Shown here: positions 1-8,992 of the stretch, in pieces
Numbering within the stretch: position 1 is the stretch's first letter
How the letters are laid out: each line of letters starts with the position of its first letter
Assembly (NCBI RefSeq): GCF_006740685.1
Contig: NZ_CP035425.1
Coordinates: forward strand, 721,687-785,686
Direction of reading: 5' to 3'
Length of the DNA stretch: 64,000 nt
Source of the DNA: Candidatus Nitrosopumilus sp. SW
Lineage (GTDB): Archaea; Thermoproteota; Nitrososphaeria; Nitrososphaerales; Nitrosopumilaceae
Notes under the pieces: generated by a model
What the model was told of the DNA's origin: nothing
Databases searched by the model: none
What the model saw: only the letters and a program-made list of their open reading frames with translations
Translations under genes and position numbers: made by a program

Positions 1-1326
1 GTAAAACCACATGAAATTAAAAAAATTGCATTAGCATTAGGGAGAATTTTAAGGAGTACTAAAAAAGTAAAAAGAGGATTAGGTTCAATTCGACAAGATG
101 TTAATGTTTCAATTAAAGATGGAAATGTTGTAATTGAGGTCAAAGGAGTTCAGCAGCTTGATCAATTAGAAAAAGTGGTAGAATATGAGGCTAAAAGACA
201 ACACGGATTACTAAAAATCTCAAAAAAATTACAGGGTATTGATTGGACTCATGATAATAAAGATCGTAAAGATGTAACAGATCTATTCAAAAAATGTAAA
301 TCAAAAATTATCCAAAATGCTATAAATAAAAATCAGAAAATATTTGGAATTTCATTTAGAAATATGGCAGACATGTTTGGATATTCACCATATGAAGGAA
401 TTAGATTAGGAAAAGAAGTAGCAGAACTAGTACGATTTTTTGGAATAGGAGGAGTTTTTCATTCTGATGAGTTACCAAATTACGGTGTTGAAAATAAAGA
501 CATTAATGATTTGAAAGAAACGTTGGAAATTAACGATAATGATGGATTTTTAATTTTGGCAGCTCCAGACGAGAAAATGGAGGTAGTTATAGATCAGATA
601 GTTTTGAGAATTGAATACATCAGAAATGAAGGAATCCCAATCGACACACGATTAGCAACTCAAAGTGGAGAGACTAAATTTCTGAGACCAAGACCAGGTG
701 CAGCAAGAATGTATCCTGAAACAGACATTCCCCCAATAATAATTTCAAAAACAGAATTAAGTAATGCAATAGAAAACATTCCCAAATCATGGGACGATTC
801 AATTAAAGAATTACAAACAAAATATCAACTAAATCTTCAATTATCAGAACAACTTTTTGATTCAAATTATTTTGAGTTATTTGAAAATGTAGTTGTAAAA
901 ACCAAAGTGAATCCAACGTTTGTTGCATCAGTATTATGTTCAACTATAACAAATTTAGAGAGAAATGGATTAGATTCAAAATTATTAAAAGATGAAGAAA
1001 TAACAAAAACATTTCAATTTTTAGAGGAAGGAAAAATTACTAAAGAATCAGTTGAAATTATTTTTGAGAATATTATGAATGGAAAGTCTCAAACAATAGA
1101 AGAGGCAATGAAAAATGCTTCAATTGAGGCGGTAGATGAATCAGAATTAGAGAGAATCTGTTACCAAGTTGTTGAAAATAACCAGGAAATTATAAAAAAT
1201 CAAAAAGAAAGAGCAATCGGACCTCTAATGGGAATTGCAATGAAGGAGTTAAGAGGCAAAGCATCTGGAGAAACGATCAACAAACTTCTTTTAAAAAATA
1301 TCAAAAATAAATTAGAAAATAACTAA
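1..1326 (+). CDS. gatE: Glu-tRNA(Gln) amidotransferase subunit E, 5'-truncated by window edge
   Basis: The reading frame is open from base 1, so the start lies outside the window; about 441 C-terminal residues are seen out of roughly 620 usual for GatE. The GatB/E core ends in a GLGSIRQDVN-type segment near residue 30. An AspRS-like GAD insertion follows (about residues 130-250, ending in RPRPGAARMYPETD), which separates archaeal GatE from bacterial GatB. The C-terminal YqeY-like helical tail, which presents the tRNA, closes the protein. With GatD (not in the window) it converts Glu-tRNA(Gln) to Gln-tRNA(Gln). A tRNA-Leu gene follows on the other strand. The GTG at 175 is internal and is not the start. 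Confidence 0.95.
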   Translation, partial: VKPHEIKKIALALGRILRSTKKVKRGLGSIRQDVNVSIKDGNVVIEVKGVQQLDQLEKVVEYEAKRQHGLLKISKKLQGIDWTHDNKDRKDVTDLFKKCKSKIIQNAINKNQKIFGISFRNMADMFGYSPYEGIRLGKEVAELVRFFGIGGVFHSDELPNYGVENKDINDLKETLEINDNDGFLILAAPDEKMEVVIDQIVLRIEYIRNEGIPIDTRLATQSGETKFLRPRPGAARMYPETDIPPIIISKTELSNAIENIPKSWDDSIKELQTKYQLNLQLSEQLFDSNYFELFENVVVKTKVNPTFVASVLCSTITNLERNGLDSKLLKDEEITKTFQFLEEGKITKESVEIIFENIMNGKSQTIEEAMKNASIEAVDESELERICYQVVENNQEIIKNQKERAIGPLMGIAMKELRGKASGETINKLLLKNIKNKLENN

Positions 1327-1330
1327 TTAT

Positions 1331-1414
1331 GCGGGAAGTGGGATTTGAACCCACGAACTCCTAAAAGATAAGGATCTGAACCTTACGCCGTTGACCAGGC
1401 TGGGCGACTCCCGC
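1331..1414 (-). tRNA. tRNA-Leu (CAG anticodon)
   Basis: The 84-nt class II tRNA reads on the minus strand. The 7-bp acceptor stem GCGGGAG/TTCCCGC closes with one G-U pair. The anticodon stem TAAGG/CCTTA encloses the loop TTCAGAT (anticodon CAG). A long variable arm is present, and the T arm is GTGGG-TTCAAAT-CCCAC. No intron is apparent and CCA is not encoded. It sits 4 bp after the gatE stop codon, in opposite orientation. Confidence 0.93.
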
Positions 1415-1483
1415 ATTGTAAATTTTTGAAATCTAGAATAAGTTTCTTTATTATACTGAAAGTGTAACATCTATCAATCCAAA

Positions 1484-1654
1484 ATGAAAACTGAATTCAA
1501 AGAAGTTTATTGTATGAATTGTAAAAAAGTGTTAGGACGTTATAATGTTAAATTTTATGATGATGATAAAATTTCAGAGTTGTTTAAGACAACTCATTCT
1601 ACTCATGTCAGAAAGGGGCATCAGATAAATATCAAAAAATTTGTAAAAGATTAA
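1484..1654 (+). CDS. Small zinc-ribbon-like protein (56 aa)
   Basis: A 56-residue ATG ORF between tRNA-Leu and a convergent HAD gene. It carries a CxxC knuckle (C10-M-N-C13) followed by KKVLGRYNVKFYDD and a basic, His-containing C-terminal half with H38 and H41, so a CxxC/HxxH zinc site is possible. A TATA-like stretch (TTTATTATAC, about 1447-1456) lies some 30 bp before the ATG, fitting a leaderless transcript. The stop overlaps the end of the convergent gene by 4 bp. No specific function is recognised. Such mini zinc ribbons are common in thaumarchaea, and this one is supported by composition, promoter placement and snug packing. Confidence 0.6.
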   Translation: MKTEFKEVYCMNCKKVLGRYNVKFYDDDKISELFKTTHSTHVRKGHQINIKKFVKD

Positions 1655-2184
1655 TTTAGTTTTTGAATTACTTCTGAAAGATTTGAAATTCGGTAAATAT
1701 TATTTTCAGTAAGGTGTTGATTCCAGGGTTGAGAGTATAGAATTACACTTTTGTTATTTTCTAGAAATTTTAATGCATTTAAAGGCGAATCGTCAATAAA
1801 AACATCATAATCTAAATCAGCTTTCATAGGACCATCAATTACTGAAACATAATTATCATAAGAGATATCGTGATATTCCAACCAATTCTTTACAAAAGAA
1901 TCAGTGGAACGTTCTCTTGCAGTTACAATATCTACTTGACCAATATCAGAGAGATTTTTTGTAACTGATGATAGGTTTTCTTCAGTAGGAGGGATTGAAG
2001 TCCAATTTTTCCAACATGAGCTTAATTCAGAATAAAAGTCATAACGATTAATTTTAAATTTTTTCCAAAAATTCCAATCAGTAATTTCATGTTTTTGAAT
2101 TTCCCGTCTAATTGAATTATTATAATTCAACCATGATTGAATAACATCAGCAAGTACACCATCAACATCTAAGGCGATCTTCAT
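1651..2184 (-). CDS. HAD-superfamily 5'(3')-deoxyribonucleotidase-like phosphatase
   Basis: This 177-aa protein opens with the HAD motif I, DVDGVLAD (nucleophile D6, acid/base D8). A helical cap segment and a motif II-like VTARERSTDSF follow, then the C-terminal acidic motif VFIDDSPLNAL (about residues 129-138). Size and layout match the NT5C-type nucleotidase family, which dephosphorylates (deoxy)nucleoside monophosphates. The substrate cannot be fixed from sequence. It lies 6 bp downstream of dnaJ on the same strand, so it may be cotranscribed with the chaperone genes. The family is confident, the reaction moderate. Confidence 0.75.
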   Translation of the reverse strand: MKIALDVDGVLADVIQSWLNYNNSIRREIQKHEITDWNFWKKFKINRYDFYSELSSCWKNWTSIPPTEENLSSVTKNLSDIGQVDIVTARERSTDSFVKNWLEYHDISYDNYVSVIDGPMKADLDYDVFIDDSPLNALKFLENNKSVILYSQPWNQHLTENNIYRISNLSEVIQKLN

Positions 2185-2190
2185 AGTTCA

Positions 2191-3276
2191 TTAATCACTA
2201 GTTTGTTTAAATTCATCAAGTAGATTTTTTTGATGTTTGTTGAGTTTTTTAGGAATGTTTACTACAATTCGGACATATTGATCGCCCCTACCTCTGGAAT
2301 TGATATGAGGTACACCTTTTCCTTTTAATTTGATAATTGTGTTTGGTTGACTTCCAGAATCAACTTTGATTTTTTCAGTTCCTTCCAAAGTTGGAACAAC
2401 AACCTCACATCCTAATGCTGCATCAACCATTGAAACATCTTGATCATAGAAAATATCTTTCCCATCTCTGTTGAATTTTGAATGAGGTTGTACTCTAACT
2501 CTAACGATTAGATCACCATTAGAACCTCCAGGCACTTCATTTCCTTCATTTGGTACAGTATAATCACCTGAATCAATTCCAGGTGGAATATCAAATGTAA
2601 CTTTTTTTGAGCCTTTTTTCTTTCCTTGACCGTTACAAACACTACAAGGAGTTTCAATAATTGAGCCTTGGCCCCTACACGAGGAACATGGTGCAGCAGT
2701 TACAAATGAAGCAAATCCCATGTTACGTGTTTGTCTTACTTGACCTTGTCCATTACACGAGGAACATGTCTTTTTATTGGTACCAGGTTTACAACCAGAA
2801 CCACTACATGTATCACATTGGATTTGTTTTTGTAATTCAATTTCCATTTGTTTGCCATGTAAAACATCTTCTAATGTTACTGTTGTTTGATAAAGAATAT
2901 CAGAGCCTCGTTCTTGACTAAATCCAAATCCTCCACCTCCACGACCAAAGATGGATTCAAAAATAGAATCAAATCCTCCACCTCCACGACCAAAAATATC
3001 ACTAAAGTCACCACGTGCACCCTGAAAGATATCTTCACTGGAATATCTTCCATCTACACCTGCATGCCCATGTTGATCATATAGTTGTCTTTTTTCAGTA
3101 TCAGAAAGAACGGCATATGCTTCAGAAATTTCTTTAAAATGTTCTCCAGCCTCAGCAGATTGATTTCTATCAGGATGAAACTTTAATGCTAATTTTCTAT
3201 ATTGTTTTTTAATTTCATCATTAGAAGATGATTTAGACACCCCTAAAACTTCATAATAATCTCGTTTTGCAGACAT
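2191..3276 (-). CDS. dnaJ: Chaperone DnaJ (Hsp40, type I)
   Basis: A 361-aa canonical type I Hsp40. The J domain (residues 5-70) has the HPD motif at 34-36, which stimulates the DnaK ATPase. A Gly/Phe-rich linker follows (about 75-125). Four CxxCxGxG-type zinc repeats ([33 protein letters not shown]) come next, then the substrate-binding C-terminal domains. It delivers unfolded clients to DnaK. It is the third gene of grpE-dnaK-dnaJ, 49 bp after dnaK, and appears to have its own TATA box about 29 bp before the ATG. Archaeal copies are generally regarded as acquired from bacteria. Confidence 0.97.
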   Translation of the reverse strand: MSAKRDYYEVLGVSKSSSNDEIKKQYRKLALKFHPDRNQSAEAGEHFKEISEAYAVLSDTEKRQLYDQHGHAGVDGRYSSEDIFQGARGDFSDIFGRGGGGFDSIFESIFGRGGGGFGFSQERGSDILYQTTVTLEDVLHGKQMEIELQKQIQCDTCSGSGCKPGTNKKTCSSCNGQGQVRQTRNMGFASFVTAAPCSSCRGQGSIIETPCSVCNGQGKKKGSKKVTFDIPPGIDSGDYTVPNEGNEVPGGSNGDLIVRVRVQPHSKFNRDGKDIFYDQDVSMVDAALGCEVVVPTLEGTEKIKVDSGSQPNTIIKLKGKGVPHINSRGRGDQYVRIVVNIPKKLNKHQKNLLDEFKQTSD

Positions 3277-3300
3277 GAATCATTCCTTTATTCTAATTAC

Positions 3301-3309
3301 TGTATAAAT
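3301..3309 (-). promoter_or_regulatory. TATA-like box for dnaJ
   Basis: On the minus strand the dnaK-dnaJ gap reads CCATTTATACAG, centred about 29 bp upstream of the dnaJ ATG. This is the spacing expected for a leaderless archaeal transcript. It suggests dnaJ can be expressed apart from dnaK. The call rests on motif and spacing only. Confidence 0.4.
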
Positions 3310-3325
3310 GGTTGAATTTTGGAAG

Positions 3326-5218
3326 TTAGTTAGTTTTTGTTTCGTCATTTGAAGAGGATTCTGTTGTTTGTCCATCAGCACCTTGTTGTCCATCAGCACC
3401 TTGTTGTCCATCAGCACCTTGTTGTCCATCAGCACCTTGTTGTCCATCAGCACCTGGGGGAGGAGTAGCATTTTTGTAAAGTTCTGTAGTTACTTCATTT
3501 ACAATAGATTGTAATGCATCAAGTTTTGGCTTTAATTCTTCAGGTTCTTTATCTAAAACTTCTTTTACTTCTTTTACAGCATCAGTAATTTTAATTCCTT
3601 GTTCTTGAGAGATTTTATCTTTAAGATCATGATTGACTAATTTCTCAGTAGTGTAGATGTAACTTTCTGCTTCATTTTTAAGATCAATTTTTTCTTTCTT
3701 CTTTTTATCTTCCTCAGAGAATTTTTCTGCATCTTCTTTTAATTTTTCAATCTCTTCTTCAGATAGTTTTGTTTTTGTTTCAATAGTTATTTTTGCTTCT
3801 TTTTGAGTTCCAAGGTCTTTTGCAGTTACATTAATGATTCCATTTGCATCAATATCGAATTTTACTTCAATTTGAGGAACACCTCTTGGAGCAGGAGGTA
3901 AATCAGTAAGATTAAAGCTGCCCAAGGAGACATTATCTGTTGCCATAGGTCTTTCTCCTTGAACAACATGTATTGTTACAGCTGTTTGATTGTCAGCTGC
4001 AGTTGTAAACACCTTACTCTTTGAAGTTGGAATAGTCGTGTTTCTTTCAATAAGAGGTTCACGAACTCCTCCAAGTGTTTCGATACCCAGAGTTAATGGG
4101 GTTACATCAAGTAGAACAATATCACTTGTAACATCACCAGCAATAATTCCTGCTTGGATTGCTGCTCCCATGGCCACTGCTTCCATAGGATCAACTCCGG
4201 ATTCAACCTCTTTTCCTATAACTTCACTAACAAATTTTTTGACTAATGGAATTCTTGTTGGACCACCAATCATTACTATTTTGTTAATATCAGAATTTGA
4301 GAGTTTTGCATCCTCAAGTGCTTTTTGAATAGAAGGTTTACAGCGTTCAACAATAGGTCCAATTAATTCATCAAGTTTAGATCTGGTTAATCTCAATTCA
4401 AGGTTCTTTGCACCTGATGATGGATCATGTGCAATAAAGGGTAGATTAACATCAGTCTCCATTACAGTAGATAATTCAATTTTTGCTTTTTCTGCGGCTT
4501 CTCTTATTCTTGTCATCGCAGTTGTGTCTTGAGAAAGATCAACTCCTTCTTTTTTCTTGAAATCATCAACAATGTAATCAATCAGAACTTTATCCATATC
4601 AGTTCCACCTAGTTGAGTATCACCTGAAGTACTCATTACTTCAAAAACACCACCACCCATTTCCATGATAGTGACATCTAAAGTACCACCACCAAAATCA
4701 AAAACAAGTATCTTCATGTCTTCTTTTGCTTTATCTAATCCAAATGCCAAAGATGCAGCAGTTGGTTCATTAATTATTCTAACAACTTCAAGACCTGCAA
4801 TTGTTCCTGCGTCCTTTGTTGCTTGACGTTGGTTGTCATCAAAATATGCTGGAACTGTAATAACTGCTTTTTCTACAGATTCACCTACAAACGCTTCGGC
4901 ATCTTTTTTTATTTTTTGTAGAATGAATGAGGAAATTTGTTGAGGTTTGTATTCTTTATCCTGAATTTTAAATGTATAGTCAGAACCCATTTTTCGTTTT
5001 GCGGCAATGATTGTGTTATCTGGATTTGTAACTGCTTGTCTTCTAGCAGGCTCACCAACTAGTAATTCTCCTTCTTTAGAGAAAGCGACTACTGATGGAA
5101 ATGCCTTTCCAGCTGCAGTTTGACCTTCAGCTGCAGGAATAATTGTTGGTTTTCCACCCATCATGACTGCTGCTGCAGAGTTACTTGTTCCTAAATCGAT
5201 ACCTATTACTTTAGTCAT
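3326..5218 (-). CDS. dnaK: Chaperone DnaK (Hsp70) with collagen-like C-terminal tail
   Basis: A 630-aa bacterial-type Hsp70. The ATPase domain starts with [10 protein letters not shown] (phosphate loop 1) and contains [13 protein letters not shown] and [10 protein letters not shown]. The interdomain linker [15 protein letters not shown] leads to the beta-sandwich substrate-binding domain and a Lys/Glu-rich helical lid (about 500-595). The last 35 residues are unusual: five GADGQ(Q) units give an uninterrupted Gly-X-Y triplet run of about ten triplets before the [13 protein letters not shown] end. DnaK refolds clients with DnaJ and the exchange factor GrpE, encoded on either side. A partial SD sequence (GGATGAT) precedes the ATG, 9 bp after the grpE stop. 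Confidence 0.97.
   Translation of the reverse strand: MTKVIGIDLGTSNSAAAVMMGGKPTIIPAAEGQTAAGKAFPSVVAFSKEGELLVGEPARRQAVTNPDNTIIAAKRKMGSDYTFKIQDKEYKPQQISSFILQKIKKDAEAFVGESVEKAVITVPAYFDDNQRQATKDAGTIAGLEVVRIINEPTAASLAFGLDKAKEDMKILVFDFGGGTLDVTIMEMGGGVFEVMSTSGDTQLGGTDMDKVLIDYIVDDFKKKEGVDLSQDTTAMTRIREAAEKAKIELSTVMETDVNLPFIAHDPSSGAKNLELRLTRSKLDELIGPIVERCKPSIQKALEDAKLSNSDINKIVMIGGPTRIPLVKKFVSEVIGKEVESGVDPMEAVAMGAAIQAGIIAGDVTSDIVLLDVTPLTLGIETLGGVREPLIERNTTIPTSKSKVFTTAADNQTAVTIHVVQGERPMATDNVSLGSFNLTDLPPAPRGVPQIEVKFDIDANGIINVTAKDLGTQKEAKITIETKTKLSEEEIEKLKEDAEKFSEEDKKKKEKIDLKNEAESYIYTTEKLVNHDLKDKISQEQGIKITDAVKEVKEVLDKEPEELKPKLDALQSIVNEVTTELYKNATPPPGADGQQGADGQQGADGQQGADGQQGADGQTTESSSNDETKTN
3370..3455 (-). 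repeat. 18-bp tandem repeat encoding GADGQQ in the dnaK tail
   Basis: Nearly five perfect copies of an 18-bp unit (CACCTTGTTGTCCATCAG on the plus strand) encode GADGQQ repeats. The copies look identical at DNA level, which points to recent slippage or recombination. The unit is a multiple of three, so copy-number changes keep frame. Confidence 0.9.
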
Positions 5219-5227
5219 TTTTAATTA

Positions 5228-5785
5228 TCATCCTTTCTTTGAAATTTCTACTAATGTCGGTCTTATAACCCTCTTTTGAGAAATATATCCCTTCCTGATC
5301 TCTTTGGTAATTGTATTGTCATCTAAATCAGGATCAGTGATGACAGATATTGCTTCATGAAGATTTGGATCAAAGATTTCTCCTAATGCATTAATTGGAG
5401 ACACATCATATTTTTTTAGTAATGAATCCATATTTTTTAAAATTGAATCAAGACCTTCAGTATTGATTTTGTTTTCAGAAAAAACATCTCTTGCACGAAT
5501 GTAATCATCGTATATTTTTAGAAAATCCAATAGAAATTCATCTACTTTAGCATTGACACCGTTTTGAATATCAGACTGTGTTTTTCTAGAAAGATTTTGA
5601 AAATCTGCTAAAATGTGTTTTAATTTTTCTTCACATTCTGAAGTTTTTTGTTTTTCTGCATCTAATAATTCAGATAAGTTTTCTTTCATATGTTCTGACG
5701 ATTCCAATTCCTCAACAGGCTTATCAGTTTCATTATCAGAAACAACATTTACAGGAATTTCATCAGATTCATTATCACGAGACAA
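5228..5785 (-). CDS. grpE: Nucleotide exchange factor GrpE
   Basis: A 185-aa protein starting at TTG. An acidic disordered N-terminus (about 1-40) precedes a long coiled-coil helix (about 38-85, KLKHILADFQNLSRKTQSDI). The C-terminal beta-domain carries the family signature around FDPNLHEAISVITDPDLDDNTI and ends with KGYISQKRVIRPTLVEISK. GrpE releases ADP from DnaK. It is the first gene of the grpE-dnaK-dnaJ operon, with a TATA box at 5809-5819 placed for a leaderless message. Confidence 0.95.
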   Translation of the reverse strand: MSRDNESDEIPVNVVSDNETDKPVEELESSEHMKENLSELLDAEKQKTSECEEKLKHILADFQNLSRKTQSDIQNGVNAKVDEFLLDFLKIYDDYIRARDVFSENKINTEGLDSILKNMDSLLKKYDVSPINALGEIFDPNLHEAISVITDPDLDDNTITKEIRKGYISQKRVIRPTLVEISKKG

Positions 5786-5808
5786 TTCAAACAGAATACT
5801 GGTTTAGC

Positions 5809-5819
5809 TAATTTATACC
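5809..5819 (-). promoter_or_regulatory. TATA box of the grpE-dnaK-dnaJ operon
   Basis: The minus strand reads GGTATAAATTA, centred about 29 bp before the grpE TTG. It lies in the 35-bp gap after the upstream 379-aa gene, next to that gene's stop codon. Spacing suggests a leaderless transcript. No heat-shock operator was recognised. Confidence 0.5.
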
Positions 5820-5820
5820 A

Positions 5821-6960
5821 TTATTGTATTGTTTCACACAAAGGATTTGCTTTGACAATAATTAAATCAGAATCTTGTTTGGTTTTTTCAATATTTGTGA
5901 AATCAGATTTTGAACAAGTCACAACAATTGTTGTCTTATCACTATGAAATAGATCAAAGTTTGGATCTTCATATGCTTCTACATCACCAATGTAATCACG
6001 TAATCGTGAAGTCAAATTTTGAAGCATTTCAATTTTATCCCCACGCATTGAATGCTGATCAAGCGTCCAAGATAATGCAATTTTAGTTCTGCTAGCTTTA
6101 AGATCGTTTTTCTTTAATGTTGCACGTATTTCATCTATCAATCGTTTTATGTAACCATCAATTCCCTTAACACTTCCATTAATCAGATACATCAGTGTAT
6201 TTGCTCCCTCAAAAGATGATCCTAAAGATTTTAGATCTAACAAACCACCAACCATATCATCAAGGAATATTTCTTGAAAATCATCTGAAGATAAATCATT
6301 CTTAGTAATTTCATCTTGTGCGTACTTACAAACTTCTAACACACTACACAAACTTGAAAATCTTGAGAGAATGTTAATTGCATGAAAATGCTCTGAAGAT
6401 GAAATTGCAACAAAGTTTTTCTCTTTTTTCCCAGTAGTTAATAAATCAGACAATGTTGAATCTTTTTTGCCATTAAAAGAACCAACAATTTTTGGTTGCT
6501 GATCAGTACCCTCTAAAGGATAATAAAAATATGAAATATCTTTTCCAACTTCAAGTCCTGTAACATGTTCAAGTAAAGAAATATTTTCATTATTTCCACC
6601 AAACCCTGTCGGCAGTGTAAAAACAACAGAACTTTTTTTCTTTAAAGATGCCACTGCATCTTTAAATTTTGAATGAATTTCAGTTTTAATATCTTGACCA
6701 GTTTTTCTGATTCTAGGAGTGAAGAATAGGTATTGTGCTTTAGATATTGCCACATCAATTGGTTCCATAGCTAATAATGGTTCATCTTCTTTCAAGGATG
6801 AAACATTAGGATAAGTTTTAGCAATTTCTGCTTTTAGCGAAATTGCAGATGGTGTTGATTCATCAATTATGTAAACATCAGCTCCTTTAATGGCCATTTG
6901 TGATGCAATTGCATACCCCTCTGTACTTAGACCATAAACAACAACTTTTGTTCCCCCCAT
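5821..6960 (-). CDS. Nucleotide-sugar-dehydrogenase-like Rossmann protein
   Basis: A 379-aa protein with an N-terminal Rossmann fold (VVVYGLSTEGYAIASQMAIKG, followed by the acidic VYIIDES end of beta-2). A helical middle region follows (about 190-280). The C-terminal segment SRTKIALSWTLDQHSMRGD and then a YEDP motif resemble the UDP-binding third domain of UDP-glucose/GDP-mannose dehydrogenases. I see no clear catalytic GGxC motif, so it may be a non-catalytic or divergent member. The 245-aa protein at 8246 carries such a motif but lacks the third domain. The next gene (DUF354) is divergent. The fold is fairly sure, the function unknown. Confidence 0.6.
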   Translation of the reverse strand: MGGTKVVVYGLSTEGYAIASQMAIKGADVYIIDESTPSAISLKAEIAKTYPNVSSLKEDEPLLAMEPIDVAISKAQYLFFTPRIRKTGQDIKTEIHSKFKDAVASLKKKSSVVFTLPTGFGGNNENISLLEHVTGLEVGKDISYFYYPLEGTDQQPKIVGSFNGKKDSTLSDLLTTGKKEKNFVAISSSEHFHAINILSRFSSLCSVLEVCKYAQDEITKNDLSSDDFQEIFLDDMVGGLLDLKSLGSSFEGANTLMYLINGSVKGIDGYIKRLIDEIRATLKKNDLKASRTKIALSWTLDQHSMRGDKIEMLQNLTSRLRDYIGDVEAYEDPNFDLFHSDKTTIVVTCSKSDFTNIEKTKQDSDLIIVKANPLCETIQ

Positions 6961-7024
6961 TCCACTAAAGCTTAGGATTAGACTAAGAAAAACTTATTGA
7001 ACTAACTTCAGTTATGGAAATTAC

Positions 7025-8053
7025 TTGAAAATATGGATAGATATTCTTACACCAAAACAATTATTGTTTTCTGAAGCAATTATTGAGAAATTAGGTAAAA
7101 AACACGAAATTCTTTGTACATCTAGAGAGTACGATGAAGTCACAAAATTAGCCAAAATACGTGGTTTTAGACTTGTTTTAGTTGGAAAACATGGAGGAGG
7201 AGAAAGAGGAACTAAGCTTAAGGCAAGTATTGACAGAATGGAAAAATTATCTAGTAAAATAAAGTCATTTTCACCAGATCTAGTGATTAGTTTTTGTTCA
7301 CCGGAGGCAGCCAGGATTTCATTTGGGTTGGGAATTAAACATATTGCATTTTGTGATTCTCCACAAGCTAATGCAGTAATGCGATTAACACTACCATTAA
7401 TTCAAAAATTACTTATTCCAAAAACCATATCTAAAGATGACTTTACAAAATTTGGAATAGATAAGAAAAACATTATTTCTTATAACGCAATAGATGCAGC
7501 TACAACTATCAAAAGGAAAATCAAAGGGAAGAAACAATTACCATTTGAAAATAAAAACAAAAATAATATTTTAATTAGAGTTGAAGAACAAGAAGCAGCT
7601 TATGTTTTAAAATCAAATAAAATAATTTCAATAATTAAAAACATCATTAATGATTATTCAGATCAGAATATTGTAATTTTGGGCAGATATTCACATCAGA
7701 TAAAAAAAATACAAAAGATTGTAGGTAAAAAAGCCAAAGTCATAAAGATGTCATTTGATGGAAAAATATTATTAAACAACACAGATGTTTTCATCGGTTC
7801 TGGAGGAACAATGACAGCAGAATCAGCTTTAATGGGAGTTCCAACAATTTCATATAATGCAGTTCCAAATCCAATTGAAAGTTATTTAGTAAAAAAAGCA
7901 TTAGTCAAAAGAGAAACAGATCCCAAAAAAATTAATAGACATATTTCTAGAATTTTTAAATCATCAAATAAAGTAAACCAGAACAGGGCAAAAAAAATTA
8001 CAAATCAAATGGAAGACCCGGTTGAAAAATTAGTCAAGGTAATTAAAGATTGA
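7025..8053 (+). CDS. DUF354 family protein (GT-B-like)
   Basis: A 342-aa protein with a TTG start, beginning KIWIDILTPKQLLFSEAI as is typical of DUF354. DUF354 proteins are predicted to share the GT-B fold of UDP-GlcNAc 2-epimerases and glycosyltransferases. Visible motifs are VISFCSPEAARISFGLGI (about 91-108), NILIRVEEQEA at the start of the second domain, and the C-terminal nucleotide-binding GSGGTMTAESALMGVPTISY (about 258-277). A role in surface glycan synthesis is likely but inferred. It is divergent from the 379-aa Rossmann gene, and tRNA-Gln follows. Confidence 0.75.
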   Translation: MKIWIDILTPKQLLFSEAIIEKLGKKHEILCTSREYDEVTKLAKIRGFRLVLVGKHGGGERGTKLKASIDRMEKLSSKIKSFSPDLVISFCSPEAARISFGLGIKHIAFCDSPQANAVMRLTLPLIQKLLIPKTISKDDFTKFGIDKKNIISYNAIDAATTIKRKIKGKKQLPFENKNKNNILIRVEEQEAAYVLKSNKIISIIKNIINDYSDQNIVILGRYSHQIKKIQKIVGKKAKVIKMSFDGKILLNNTDVFIGSGGTMTAESALMGVPTISYNAVPNPIESYLVKKALVKRETDPKKINRHISRIFKSSNKVNQNRAKKITNQMEDPVEKLVKVIKD

Positions 8054-8109
8054 TCATTGTCATGTTGAAATAAAAAGTTCATTAAGGGAGTTAGCGTGCT
8101 CGATTTAGC

Positions 8110-8181
8110 AGCCCGATAGTGTAGAGGTCAAGCATATGGGCCTTTGGAGCCCGTGACGGCAGTTCGAATCTGCCTCGGGCT
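8110..8181 (+). tRNA. tRNA-Gln (TTG anticodon)
   Basis: A 72-nt tRNA with acceptor stem AGCCCGA/TCGGGCT, anticodon stem TGGGC/GCCCG enclosing CTTTGGA (anticodon TTG), and T arm GGCAG-TTCGAAT-CTGCC. No intron is seen and CCA is not encoded. Shifting the loop by one base would give TGG (Pro), but the 7-nt loop with T33 supports Gln. This tRNA is the substrate of the GatDE transamidation route represented at the window start. Confidence 0.92.
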
Positions 8182-8245
8182 ATTCTAAAAAACAACAAAC
8201 TGTAACACGAATATAGCATGAAGTGTTTTTCTGAAAATAGGTACA

Positions 8246-8983
8246 ATGTCAGATATAGTATTAGGCATGGGAGAAGTGGGGGAAACTCTATTTGGGTTAC
8301 TGGATGAAAGAAATTTTGATTGTATTGGTATTGATATAGAATCTGCAAAATGTAAAAATTATTCACAAAATGATACAATTGAAAATCCAGAATATCTTCA
8401 TGTTTGCTTACCAGGAGAATTAACAGATTTTGTAGAAATCACTATAAGTTGGATTCCAAAGTTAAAGGGTCTAAAAGCAATAGTTATCCATTCTACCGTA
8501 AGACCAGGAACTACAAAAAATATTCAAGAAAAATCCAATGTCCCAGTTTTATTTTCACCAGTTCGTGGCGTTCATAGAAGATTCTTAGATGACATCAAAA
8601 AATATACAAAATTCATTGCTTCAGATGATAATGAAATCAATCCTGAAATTAAGTCGGATTTAGAAAAGAGATTTCAAAAAGTTGATTGGATGTCAACTAC
8701 AAAAACAGGTGAGCTTGCAAAGATTTTAGTTGACACATCATATTATGGATGGCTTATCAATTATGCACAAATAACAAAGATGATTTGTGAAAAAGAAGGC
8801 ATAGATTTTGATGAAATGTGGAAATTTGCAGATGAGATACATGAAAACTTAGGAAACAGACCAAAAATGTATCCAGGGGTTATTGGAGGTCATTGTGTGA
8901 TACCAAATTTGAGTTTAATTGAATATGAAAATCTAGATGTGATTAAAAAAATTAATGAAATGTACGAGAAATTTAAAAAATAA
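8246..8983 (+). CDS. Short nucleotide-sugar-dehydrogenase-like protein
   Basis: A 245-aa protein. The N-terminal Rossmann segment is VLGMGEVGETLFGLLDE, followed by the acidic end of beta-2, CIGIDIE. HSTVRPGTT matches the STVxPGTT loop of UDP-glucose dehydrogenases. The helical middle (TKTGELAKILVDTSYYGWLINYAQ) corresponds to the conserved Lys/Asn helix. GGHCVIPN near residue 215 matches the GGxC catalytic-cysteine motif of UDP-ManNAc-type dehydrogenases. The third (UDP-binding) domain is absent, so the protein is little over half the usual 430 aa without obvious gene damage. It may use a different acyl or sugar substrate, or pair with the 379-aa protein. Function unknown. Confidence 0.6.
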   Translation: MSDIVLGMGEVGETLFGLLDERNFDCIGIDIESAKCKNYSQNDTIENPEYLHVCLPGELTDFVEITISWIPKLKGLKAIVIHSTVRPGTTKNIQEKSNVPVLFSPVRGVHRRFLDDIKKYTKFIASDDNEINPEIKSDLEKRFQKVDWMSTTKTGELAKILVDTSYYGWLINYAQITKMICEKEGIDFDEMWKFADEIHENLGNRPKMYPGVIGGHCVIPNLSLIEYENLDVIKKINEMYEKFKK

Positions 8984-8992
8984 TATTGATTT

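Noticed and set aside
8091-8378. A 95-codon minus-strand frame
   Set aside because: It runs antisense through tRNA-Gln and the start of the 245-aa gene, and the protein has no family features.
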